Part shown: in pieces, positions 15,901 to 23,103 of the stretch | Numbering within the stretch: position 1 is the first letter of the stretch | Layout of the letters: every line of letters starts with the position of its first letter | NCBI GenBank assembly: GCA_023421955.1 | Contig: JAEZSE010000023.1 | Span: forward strand, 62,001-126,000 | DNA from: Bacillota bacterium | GTDB lineage: Bacteria > Bacillota > Clostridia > Christensenellales > UMGS416 | Length of the DNA stretch: 64,000 bases | Direction of reading: 5' to 3' | The notes under the pieces: model-generated | The model's database searches: none | What the model was told of the DNA's origin: nothing | Seen by the model: only the letters and a program-made list of their open reading frames with translations | Program-made: the position numbers and the translations under genes

Positions 15901-17209
15901 TACAAGAGCAGTCTTCACCGTAGAAATGCGCAAACGCCACACCATCCTCTGCCCGGAGATGTCGCCGATCCATTTCCAATTTCTGGAGGAGGCCTTTCGT
16001 TGCTCCGGCTACAATTTAGTGGTGTTGCCCTATTCTGACCGGGAGCTCATCCAGGAAGGAGTCAAATACGTCAACAACGACGCCTGCTACCCCTCCATGC
16101 TGGTGGTGGGCCAGATCATGTACGCGCTGAAGTCCGGGCAATATGACCTCAACAATGTCTCTGTGGTCATCAGCCAGACCGGCGGCGGCTGCCGGGCCAC
16201 CAACTACATCACCTTCATCCGCAAGGCGCTGCAAAGCGCCGGTTATGGACACATCCCTGTGATTTCCATCAATGCGGCGGGGCTGGAGAAAAACCCCGGC
16301 ATGCGCTACACGCTGGGCCTTGCCAAGCGGGCAATGATGGCGATTGTGTATGGCGACCTGTTGCTTCGCGTCACATTGCGCACCCGGCCCTATGAGCGCT
16401 TCCCCGGCTCGGCAGACAGCCTTTGCCGGGTGTGGTCTGCCAGATGCCGCGCTGCACTGGCTAAAGGTTCCATGGCTGAATATCGGCGCAACCTGCGCGC
16501 CATTGTAAAGGCTTTTGATGCGCTGGAGCTCACCGATGAGAAAAAACCCCGCGTGGGCGTGGTGGGCGAGATCCTGGTGAAATTCCACCCGCTGGCCAAT
16601 AACGACATCGTGGGCACACTCGAAGCAGAAGGCGCGGAGGCCGTGGTGCCAGACCTTATGGATATGCTGCTCTATTCCAGTTGGAATTCCAATTACAAAG
16701 TGAAGTATATGGCGGGCAGCCGCCTGAAAAAGCTTGGCGGCAATATTGCGATTTGGTATATGGAGCGCATGCGGCGCGACATGGTAAAGGCTCTCCGGCA
16801 TAGCACCCGCTTCGGCGTGCCAAAAGGCATTTGGGAGATGGCGCAGCTGGCAAGCCAGGTCACCTCCGTGGGCATCCACACCGGCGAGGGTTGGCTGCTC
16901 ACCGCCGAAATGCTGGAGCTCATGGAATCGGGAGTGCGCAACATCGCCTGCCTGCAGCCTTTCGCCTGCCTGCCCAACCACATCACCGGAAAAGGGGTCA
17001 TCAAAGAGCTGCGCCGGTTACACCCGGAGGCCAATATCACAGCCATCGATTATGACCCAGGCGCCAGCGAAGTGAACCAATTGAACCGCCTGAAGCTCAT
17101 GCTGGCAGTGGCCCACCAGCGCATGGATGCCAAACAGGCAGATATAGAAAATATGCCAGAGGGAATCGAGAGTGACATGGAGGGCTTCTCGGCGAGAAGC
17201 AGAGGTTGA
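12908..17209 (+). CDS. fused 2-hydroxyacyl-CoA dehydratase activase / dehydratase-like protein
   Basis: A 1433-aa multidomain protein. Two BadF/HgdC-type ASKHA ATPase domains lie at about 5-265 (GLDIGSTTIKVAIL) and 315-575 (GIDAGSTTTKLALI). Each carries the two cysteines that hold the bridging [4Fe-4S] cluster in HgdC: CAGGTGSF with SRCGVF, and CSSGCGSF with SRCTVF. A small cysteine knot (RCGCCGNNC) is followed by a DUF2229 region (about 655-890) and an HgdB-like C-terminal part rich in conserved cysteines (ESACYPAKLAHG, NDACYPSMLVVGQ). Family members use ATP-driven electron transfer for radical dehydration, but these fused forms have no proven substrate. ATG 12908 is favoured over GTG 12899. 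No separate dehydratase subunits are nearby. Confidence 0.9.
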   Translation: MKTYHSLGLDIGSTTIKVAILDQNGSLVFSRYRRHHADTRNTLRELLSEAQSAFPTQIIRACVTGSGGITLAAQLAIPFRQEVIASTEAVRRLVPGVDVAVELGGEDAKITYFSGTVEQRMNGICAGGTGSFLDQMAALLNTDTKGLDALAAGAKTVYPIASRCGVFAKSDVQSLINEGATRADIAASVFQSVVNQTISGLACGKPIRGRIAFLGGPLHFLPTLRARFETSLRSHGNTFAHPSDSHLFAAIGAAYLSGAEKPAHISELLARFVGLNGVQAHEADRMAPLFANREQYDDFLARHRKATVQRATLAEYEGDCFLGIDAGSTTTKLALISTGGALLHSRYGSNRGRPLDLLVGYLRELYSLLPEKARIANACVTGYGEGLIKAALAVDIGEIETVAHAKAAARFCPEVDMILDIGGQDMKFLRVRNGAIDSILLNEACSSGCGSFLETFAGGLELSAEQFGQEALFGKHPIDLGSRCTVFMNSRVKQAQKEGAGVDDISAGLAYSVVKNALMKVIKLRSPDELGSHPVVQGGTFLNDAVLRAFEQIAGVDAIRPDIAGLMGAYGAALIAQERHEAGQVSTLADAEALDGFACKTSHTRCGCCGNNCLLTVNRFPSGGRFISGNRCERGLGLGTGKSDLPNLFAWKFDRVFGYQSLPADTAPRGVIGIPRVLNLYENYPFWHTLLTDLGFSVLLSPPSDKALYERGMESIPSESACYPAKLAHGHIMKLIDAGVKVILYPSVAYEKREDTGAGNCFNCPIVTSYTENIRNNVDELRQPGIRFLNPFLSLNGKRGLAVRLTLVFQPFGVGIHEVRRAVDRAWAEQERYRSDVRAKGEETLQYLERTGKTGIVLAGRPYHIDPEINHGIPELLCSYGYAVLSEDSVAHLGRIARPLQVVDQWAYHTRLYAAASFAGTQANLELVQLNSFGCGLDAITVDEVQRITHSHGKVFTVLKIDEINNLGNVRIRLRSLQAAIAERARRGVLPTAPVALATRAVFTVEMRKRHTILCPEMSPIHFQFLEEAFRCSGYNLVVLPYSDRELIQEGVKYVNNDACYPSMLVVGQIMYALKSGQYDLNNVSVVISQTGGGCRATNYITFIRKALQSAGYGHIPVISINAAGLEKNPGMRYTLGLAKRAMMAIVYGDLLLRVTLRTRPYERFPGSADSLCRVWSARCRAALAKGSMAEYRRNLRAIVKAFDALELTDEKKPRVGVVGEILVKFHPLANNDIVGTLEAEGAEAVVPDLMDMLLYSSWNSNYKVKYMAGSRLKKLGGNIAIWYMERMRRDMVKALRHSTRFGVPKGIWEMAQLASQVTSVGIHTGEGWLLTAEMLELMESGVRNIACLQPFACLPNHITGKGVIKELRRLHPEANITAIDYDPGASEVNQLNRLKLMLAVAHQRMDAKQADIENMPEGIESDMEGFSARSRG

Positions 17210-17226
17210 CAAACGACTACTGACTA

Positions 17227-18264
17227 TTATTTTTTATTTCCAGCCAGAAACACCACATTCATCGCCACCTGCTCCACAGCCGTCTGTTCGCCAAACAAGC
17301 CCTGCTTGATGCCAGTGTCGGCATCCACACACAATTCAATGATATGGGTCAGCTCATCCTTTGCCCACTTCCCAGCCTGCCTGGCTGCAGCTTCCACGGC
17401 AAAGGGCGGCGCACCCAGCAACGGCGCCAGCTGGCGGGCTTGCGCGTTTCGCCCGGCCGCCTTCACCGCAGCCAGCAGCCTTGCCTGCCGCTCGATGAGC
17501 GAGAGCATCGCCATGCCGCCCTCATTTTCACCGGTCAACGCCCGCAGCTTCATCATCGCTTGGGCTCCTTGCCCGGCAAACAGACTGTCTATCACCTGAA
17601 AAACCTTTGATTCCTGCGTCTGGATGCACACAGCCTCAATGTTTTCACGAGCCACAGCCTTGCCTGCACCGGCATGCGCACACGCTTTCCCCATCTCATG
17701 GTTCAGCTGCTCCAGGTCCATGCCGCAATAACCAATCATAAAGCGGGCAGCCTCGCGGCTGATTGTGCAGTCATACCGCTTGGCGATCTTGGCGAGTTGG
17801 GCTGCCAACTCGTCTTCCCCAAGGCGGTCAAAAGCCACAATATCGGCGGATTTCACAAGCTGCTTCCAGGCGGCTTTCACGGTGTCCGGCTCGGCACGCA
17901 ACAAAAAAACCAGACAGGTGGTGTCCGGAAAGTTGCCGGTCAACTGCTCCAACTCCGCCAGCTCCTGCTTTGCGTCCAAACCAGAGCCTCTGGCGCCTTT
18001 AGCAATTGGCGGGTAATCCCGCACTACGACCAGACGCCTTTCGGTCATAAATGGCAACGTTTCCGCCGCCCGGCGGATCTCGGCGGCGTTGGCATGCTCG
18101 TTTTCCAGCAGCAGGAAGTTGAGGGGCTCCAGCTCTGCCGGCACCAGCCGCGCCTTGAGTGCCTCCAAAGCCCTGTCCTTCACATATTCCTCCGGTCCGT
18201 GGAACACAAAGATGCCCCCCATGTCACCGGAGTTGATCCTATTGAAAATTTCCCTGTAGCCCAT
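17227..18264 (-). CDS. holA: DNA polymerase III subunit delta
   Basis: A 345-aa protein with the HolA pattern: N-terminal IFVFHGPEEYVKDRALEALKARLVP (the start of the AAA+-like domain, lacking a true Walker A, as usual for delta), LPFMTERRLVVVRDYPP, domain II, and a C-terminal helical collar domain with ALTGENEGGMAMLSLIERQARLLAAVK. Delta opens the beta sliding clamp inside the clamp loader. The start at 18264 overlaps the end of comEC by 26 bases, the common Firmicutes arrangement comEC-holA, and implies coupling; no clear ribosome site precedes it. It is convergent with the dehydratase gene 17 bases away. Confidence 0.92.
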   Translation of the reverse strand: MGYREIFNRINSGDMGGIFVFHGPEEYVKDRALEALKARLVPAELEPLNFLLLENEHANAAEIRRAAETLPFMTERRLVVVRDYPPIAKGARGSGLDAKQELAELEQLTGNFPDTTCLVFLLRAEPDTVKAAWKQLVKSADIVAFDRLGEDELAAQLAKIAKRYDCTISREAARFMIGYCGMDLEQLNHEMGKACAHAGAGKAVARENIEAVCIQTQESKVFQVIDSLFAGQGAQAMMKLRALTGENEGGMAMLSLIERQARLLAAVKAAGRNAQARQLAPLLGAPPFAVEAAARQAGKWAKDELTHIIELCVDADTGIKQGLFGEQTAVEQVAMNVVFLAGNKK

Positions 18265-20506
18265 CGGCCCAACCGCCAATCCACGGGGCCAGCGCCATCG
18301 CGCCTTCCCACTGCAAGATTTCGAAGCTGCCAGCCTCCACGATATTATACCGGGGAACGGCTCCTGCCGCAATCTCACCGGGAAGCACCAACCCCAGCCA
18401 CGGTGTCTGTATCAGTTCATCTGCCCGCTTACCAGCTTTAGCAGCGAGCAGCAGCAATACGCTGCCACTGGAAAACCACTTCGCTGCGCCAATGGCTGCG
18501 GGGGCATCCGGCGCAAACGCGGCAGTACCCCCACCGGCGGGCAGCAGAAGAACCAGCCCGTCTTCACCGGCCACGCAGGCAAACGGGCCGCTTTCTGCCG
18601 CCATAGGCTCCATGCCGCGCATCGCTGCCCTTGTCAGAAATGGCTTGGCATCCTGATCCTCCAGCCACCGGCCGGGCACATATAGCCGCTCCACACGGAT
18701 GTTGCCAAGGCCATCAAACCAATCCTCATCCTCCGGCGGCTCATTGGAAAGCACATACAGCCCTTGCAACTGCCCCACACCCACGCTGGCCAGATAACCG
18801 CCCATGCTGTTAATGCCAGGTGCGCAGGCAGCATAACGGGCACTCCCCTGCCGCCAGGCCACACTCAGGGAGCTATGGCCTTCCGCCACCACTGTGGCAT
18901 CCCCACGACGCGCGGCGAGGGCCGGCGACAGGGGGCTCAGCATTAAAGCCCCCACCAGCGCCAGCGCCGCAAACACCGCCATCCGCCCGCGTCCCTGTTT
19001 GGGGAACCGGGCAATGGACGGAGAAGCCAGCAGTGCCAGCACCACAAAGGCAGCTGCCAGCCATATAGGGGGTGATGCCACCGGCAGCGTTGCGGCAGAC
19101 CAGGAGAGGATCTTCACATTCTGCAAGTAAAACCCGGTGTAGCCATCGAGCAGGCCGCCCAACAGAGAAGCCACCGGCGTAAACGGGCTCGCGGCCAGCA
19201 ACGCCATACCGCCCAGCTGCATCACAAAAGAGGTGGGAACCAGCACCAGATTAGCAAAGGGTGAGACCAGCGAAACATTGTTGAAGTAGCCCACGATCAC
19301 CGGCAGTGCCACGATGGTCACGCACACAGTCACGGCCAGCGCACCGGTGAAGCGCTTCATCCACTTCCTCTCCGGCATGCGGCGCATCAGTGGGGCCAGC
19401 CACAAAAACATCGCCGCCGTGGCCGCAAAGGAGAGCTGGAACCCGGCGTTATACAAATCCAGCGGGTTGACCAGTAGAATCAGGGTTGCTGCAGCACCCA
19501 GCGAGCTCAAAGGGTCGTAACGCCGAGCAGTCACCAATGCGCCCATGCCCACCAGCCACATCGCCGCAGCGCGGAGCACCGAGGGGGTGGGCCCGGCAAA
19601 CAGCACATAGGCGGCCATCACCAAAAAGCTTGCCGCCAGAGAAACCGGCATGGGCAGCCGCAGCTTACGGCACAGCAGCCAGGCTGCTCCGGCTGTGAGC
19701 GAAATGTTAAGGCCGGACACTGCCAGCAGGTGCGCCACGCCCAGATCCATAAAGGCGCGACGGGTCTCTCCGTCAATATTGCTGGTGTTGCCGGAGAGCA
19801 GGGCATCGACAAGCGCCGCGTTGTCCGGCTTGAGATAGCGGTTGAGCGTGTCTTGCGCATATTGCCGGGCACGCTCCGGTAAATCAAGCAGCGATGACTG
19901 CCGCTCCGCCCTTGTGAACTCCGCTTCCGCCGCAAACCCGGAAAACCGCACACCCTCTCGCATATACCAGCCGCGCACATTGAAACCGCCGAAATACTGG
20001 CTGGATTGGGGCCGCTCCAACTCCGCCTCCGGCGTGAGCAGCAAGTCACCGGCCCTACCCCGCCCATCGCCGCGCAGCACCGTGAGCGCCACCCGGCCTT
20101 CCACCGCCTTCCCACCGATGGCCACATCCTCCAGCACATAACCGGCATAACCGCCGGAGGTCGTATGTGCCTCTACGATTCGGCCCTCCAGCCCCACTGG
20201 CCCAGCGGGTGCCCATGGATCGTCGGCCCATACAGGGATTGCACCAGCAGCCAATGTGTAGCCGGTAGCAAAGGCCAGCGCCATCGCCGGCACAAGGATG
20301 TTTTTCTGGTTGCGTAACATCAAGAGGCAAGTGACCGCCAGCGCGGCTGTGACGATGAATCCCACCGGCAGCCAAAGCGGCAGCGAAGTGCAGCTGGCAA
20401 TGCCCAGGCATAAATAGATCGCGAATGCAAACAAAGGGCGCTCCACAAGCACCCGAGGGTGCGGGAGGAGCGCTTCAAACTCAGATTGGAGGGTGACAGG
20501 CTCCAT
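18239..20506 (-). CDS. comEC: ComEC/Rec2 family competence channel
   Basis: The 755-aa membrane protein has an N-terminal DUF4131 part (HTTSGGYAGYVLEDVAIGGK) and the polytopic competence domain with DLGVAHLLAVSGLNISL and LLVNPLDLYNAGFQLSFAAT, the marks of ComEC. ComEC forms the channel that takes single-stranded DNA into the cell. The C-terminal region is the place of a metallo-beta-lactamase-like nuclease domain, but the HxHxDH metal site is absent: the matching stretch reads YVLSNEPPEDEDW. The start ATG overlaps the stop of the upstream metallo-hydrolase gene (TGATG), and holA overlaps its end, so the three are one operon. Confidence 0.9.
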   Translation of the reverse strand: MEPVTLQSEFEALLPHPRVLVERPLFAFAIYLCLGIASCTSLPLWLPVGFIVTAALAVTCLLMLRNQKNILVPAMALAFATGYTLAAGAIPVWADDPWAPAGPVGLEGRIVEAHTTSGGYAGYVLEDVAIGGKAVEGRVALTVLRGDGRGRAGDLLLTPEAELERPQSSQYFGGFNVRGWYMREGVRFSGFAAEAEFTRAERQSSLLDLPERARQYAQDTLNRYLKPDNAALVDALLSGNTSNIDGETRRAFMDLGVAHLLAVSGLNISLTAGAAWLLCRKLRLPMPVSLAASFLVMAAYVLFAGPTPSVLRAAAMWLVGMGALVTARRYDPLSSLGAAATLILLVNPLDLYNAGFQLSFAATAAMFLWLAPLMRRMPERKWMKRFTGALAVTVCVTIVALPVIVGYFNNVSLVSPFANLVLVPTSFVMQLGGMALLAASPFTPVASLLGGLLDGYTGFYLQNVKILSWSAATLPVASPPIWLAAAFVVLALLASPSIARFPKQGRGRMAVFAALALVGALMLSPLSPALAARRGDATVVAEGHSSLSVAWRQGSARYAACAPGINSMGGYLASVGVGQLQGLYVLSNEPPEDEDWFDGLGNIRVERLYVPGRWLEDQDAKPFLTRAAMRGMEPMAAESGPFACVAGEDGLVLLLPAGGGTAAFAPDAPAAIGAAKWFSSGSVLLLLAAKAGKRADELIQTPWLGLVLPGEIAAGAVPRYNIVEAGSFEILQWEGAMALAPWIGGWADGLQGNFQ

Positions 20507-21237
20507 CAGAGCTCGTAGCTGAAGCCTTCCTGGGCCATTTCTGCCCAGGGGCAGGCCTGTTGGGCTTCAGCGAGGAGCAGTGCCTCATCGTCCTCCGGGC
20601 GGAAATGGGTGATCAACACCCGTTTGGCACCGGCCTCTGCGCCCACTTGGGCGGCAAGCTTCGCTGAGAGGTGTGGCTTATCCTCAGACCACTCATTGTG
20701 GGGAAAACTTCCATCGATCAACAAAAGGTCAACGCCAGCAGCAAACCCGGAAAAACCGGGTGTTGTATTTAGGTCGCCGGAAAAAACCAGCGTATTTCCA
20801 TCGTGGCATACTTTCACCGCATTGCAGGGCACCAGGTGGCGTGTGGAAAAGAAACTCAGGTCCAAGCCCAGAAAATCAATCCGGTCACCCCCACGCACCA
20901 CATGGGCATCAAAGGCTGAATCATTCAGGATCATTTCAGCCACGGCCTGCGGATTCTCCGGCAGCAGCACCGGCAACGGCCCATTCCTCAATCCCTTTCC
21001 CAGGAAATAGGGGATCGCATAGCGCAGCACCATCATGTCGCCCATGTGGTCGCTGTGCAGGTGCGAGAGCACGATTCCGTCCAACTCAGGAAGTGTGCAA
21101 TGCTGCAGCAGTTTGCCGAGGATGCCGCAGCCACAGTCCAGCAAAAGCCTTTTCCCGCCTGCTTCCAGCAAGTATCCGGAGCAGGCTGAACCGGCCTTGG
21201 GCCAGGGGCCGTATTTACCTAACACAGTGAGCTTCAT
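20506..21237 (-). CDS. MBL fold metallo-hydrolase (YhfI-like)
   Basis: A 243-aa metallo-beta-lactamase-fold enzyme: LLLDCGCGILGKL, the zinc motif LSHLHSDHMGDMMVL, the downstream histidine TRHLVPC, the bridging aspartate in LVFSGDLNTTPGF, and the final LITHFRPEDD. This arrangement is that of RNase Z-like/YhfI hydrolases; B. subtilis YhfI is uncharacterised. It is complete and all zinc ligands are present, in contrast to the ComEC protein encoded next with a TGATG overlap. ATG 21237 follows GAAAGGG; an in-frame start upstream at 21294 lacks one. The substrate could be an RNA or a phosphoester. Confidence 0.88.
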   Translation of the reverse strand: MKLTVLGKYGPWPKAGSACSGYLLEAGGKRLLLDCGCGILGKLLQHCTLPELDGIVLSHLHSDHMGDMMVLRYAIPYFLGKGLRNGPLPVLLPENPQAVAEMILNDSAFDAHVVRGGDRIDFLGLDLSFFSTRHLVPCNAVKVCHDGNTLVFSGDLNTTPGFSGFAAGVDLLLIDGSFPHNEWSEDKPHLSAKLAAQVGAEAGAKRVLITHFRPEDDEALLLAEAQQACPWAEMAQEGFSYEL

Positions 21238-21313
21238 GGGGCACACCCTTTCATCATGCCAAAAATGGGCAATTATGGTAAGATTATAACACACAACACA
21301 GACAGGTGATCAA

Positions 21314-22093
21314 ATGCGCGACAGAATCTTGCAGGAATTGAAGAAGCTGGAAGAAGCCCACGACATCAAGGTGCTCCTGGCAGTGGAGTCCGGTAGCCGG
21401 GGCTGGGGGTTCCCTTCGGCAGACAGCGACTATGACGCCCGGTTTATCTACCTGCACAAGCCAGACTGGTATATATCGGTGAATGAAAAGCGAGATGTGA
21501 TTGATCTGCCCTGCGATGGGGTGCTGGATATCAACGGCTGGGATTTGCGCAAGACACTGCGGCTGTTCCTCCAGTCAAACCTGCCGCTGCTGGAATGGCT
21601 GCAATCTCCGGTCAAATATGCGGAGAACGGCCCGTTCGCCTCTGCACTCAGGGCGTTGATCCCGCAGTTCTTCTCACCGGTGCATGGGATGCACCACTAT
21701 TTCCACACTGCGAAGAACAAGATGGCTGGCGACGACGAATCATCCATCAGGCTCAAGCGCTATTTTTATATGCTGCGGCCATTGCTGGCCTGCCTGTGGA
21801 TCGAGAAATACGGCTCCTGTCCACCGATGGATTTTGAAAGCCTACTGGCTGGCTCCCGGTTGGATGATCGCTTATTGGCCGAAATTGCCGCGCTGGTATC
21901 CAGAAAAGCCGCTGCAACGGAAGACGCTGCAGAGGCCCCGAACCCTGTGCTGATGGGGTTCATCAGCAGCAGCACGATGGCCCGCCTGGAACCCATCCTG
22001 GCAACCGTGGCCAAAACACCGCATGGAGATGTAGAGGATCTGAACCGGCTCTTCCGGCAAACACTGCGCGATGATTGGCATGAAGGAGCGTGA
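21314..22093 (+). CDS. RlaP/YcgL-type nucleotidyltransferase (first of pair)
   Basis: A 259-aa protein of the polymerase-beta-like nucleotidyltransferase superfamily, PF10127 (RlaP/YcgL) branch: LLAVESGSRGWGFPSADSDYDARFIYL holds the GS motif and the DxD metal-binding pair, followed by a helical domain with LLEWLQSPVKY and KRYFYMLRPLLACLWIEK. The family has been linked by context to RNA repair; the nucleotide and acceptor are not known. The next gene is a diverged relative starting 5 bases later, so they form an operon. The catalytic residues are intact. The start ATG has ACAGGTGATC upstream, matching the 16S tail. Confidence 0.85.
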   Translation: MRDRILQELKKLEEAHDIKVLLAVESGSRGWGFPSADSDYDARFIYLHKPDWYISVNEKRDVIDLPCDGVLDINGWDLRKTLRLFLQSNLPLLEWLQSPVKYAENGPFASALRALIPQFFSPVHGMHHYFHTAKNKMAGDDESSIRLKRYFYMLRPLLACLWIEKYGSCPPMDFESLLAGSRLDDRLLAEIAALVSRKAAATEDAAEAPNPVLMGFISSSTMARLEPILATVAKTPHGDVEDLNRLFRQTLRDDWHEGA

Positions 22094-22098
22094 CCGGT

Positions 22099-23103
22099 AT
22101 GGATCAGTCTGCACTATTGGAATTGATCAAAACCGATCGGTATGATTTCCTGCGCAAGCACGAAAACCTGGGTGGCAATATCCTGATCCTGACAGTGGCT
22201 GGCTCCCATGCCTACGGCACCAGCATGGCCAGCAGCGACATCGACCTGCGCGGCGTGACGGTGGAGACCCGTCGCGATGTGCTCGGGCTTTCCTTCTTTG
22301 AGCAATTTGAGGAGCGGGAGACCGACACGGTGGTGTATGGACTCAAAAAGTTTGTTGGGCTCTGCCTGGAGTGCAACCCAAACATGATGGAGCTGCTGGG
22401 CACTGACGAGGAGCAATGCGCCATACTGACGGAGGAAGGCCGCCTGCTCAGGCGGAACGCGAGCCTTTTCCTATCAAAGCGGGCAATCCATAGTTTTGGC
22501 AATTACGCCACCGCGCAGCTCCACCGGCTGCAAAACGCACTGGCAAGAGATGCCCAAGACCAAGCCGAGGCGGAGGAGCACATCCTGCACAGGGTGCAGT
22601 CGCAGATGGATCACCTTTCCAGAAGCTTTCCGGCATTAACCGGCGGCAAATTGAAGCTTTATCAGGATCAATCGAATAAGCCCGACATGGAATCAGAGAT
22701 TTTCATGGACGTGGAGCTTGCCCACTTCCCCCTGCGAGATTTCAAAACCGTTTATCATGGGTTGAGCGCCGTTGTGCGTGATTACGCCGCAATCAACCAC
22801 CGCAACAACAAGCGGGACTTGCCGCATTTATTCAAGCATGCCATGCACCTGCTCAGGCTGCTGGCCACCGGCACTGATATCCTTGCAGGCCGTGGCATCG
22901 TCACCCATCGGGCTCATGAGCAGGAGCTGTTTCTATCCATCCGCAAGGGCGAACTGAGTTTCGAGAAGATTTTTGAGCAAGTGGATGTGTTTGAAGAGAA
23001 ATTCCGCCAAGCTGCAGAGCAAACAGTGCTGCCGGAGCAGCCTGATACCAAAGCCGTAGAGGAAATGCTGATTGAGATCTACCAAAAACGCCTGAAAATC
23101 TGA
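22099..23103 (+). CDS. RlaP-type nucleotidyltransferase (second of pair)
   Basis: A 334-aa nucleotidyltransferase related to, but clearly different from, its neighbour: LILTVAGSHAYGTSMASSDIDLRGVTV has the GS and DxD signature; ELLGTDEEQCAILTEEGRLLRRN and HLFKHAMHLLRLLATGTDILAGRGIVTHR are in the helical C-terminal half found in longer PF10127 proteins. ATG 22099 lies about 12 bases after AAGGAG; GTG 22090 is too close to it but overlaps the previous stop codon, so the start is not settled. It converges tail to tail with the sensor kinase gene with no gap and no visible terminator. Confidence 0.82.
   Translation: MDQSALLELIKTDRYDFLRKHENLGGNILILTVAGSHAYGTSMASSDIDLRGVTVETRRDVLGLSFFEQFEERETDTVVYGLKKFVGLCLECNPNMMELLGTDEEQCAILTEEGRLLRRNASLFLSKRAIHSFGNYATAQLHRLQNALARDAQDQAEAEEHILHRVQSQMDHLSRSFPALTGGKLKLYQDQSNKPDMESEIFMDVELAHFPLRDFKTVYHGLSAVVRDYAAINHRNNKRDLPHLFKHAMHLLRLLATGTDILAGRGIVTHRAHEQELFLSIRKGELSFEKIFEQVDVFEEKFRQAAEQTVLPEQPDTKAVEEMLIEIYQKRLKI

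Noticed and set aside
16016..16981. 321-codon minus-strand frame inside the dehydratase gene
   Set aside because: Composition is that of a codon-bias shadow, and the plus-strand protein is conserved throughout.
21314..23103. type II (MNT/HEPN) toxin-antitoxin pair
   Set aside because: Both products are long PF10127-type nucleotidyltransferases; no HEPN domain with RxxxxH is seen in either.
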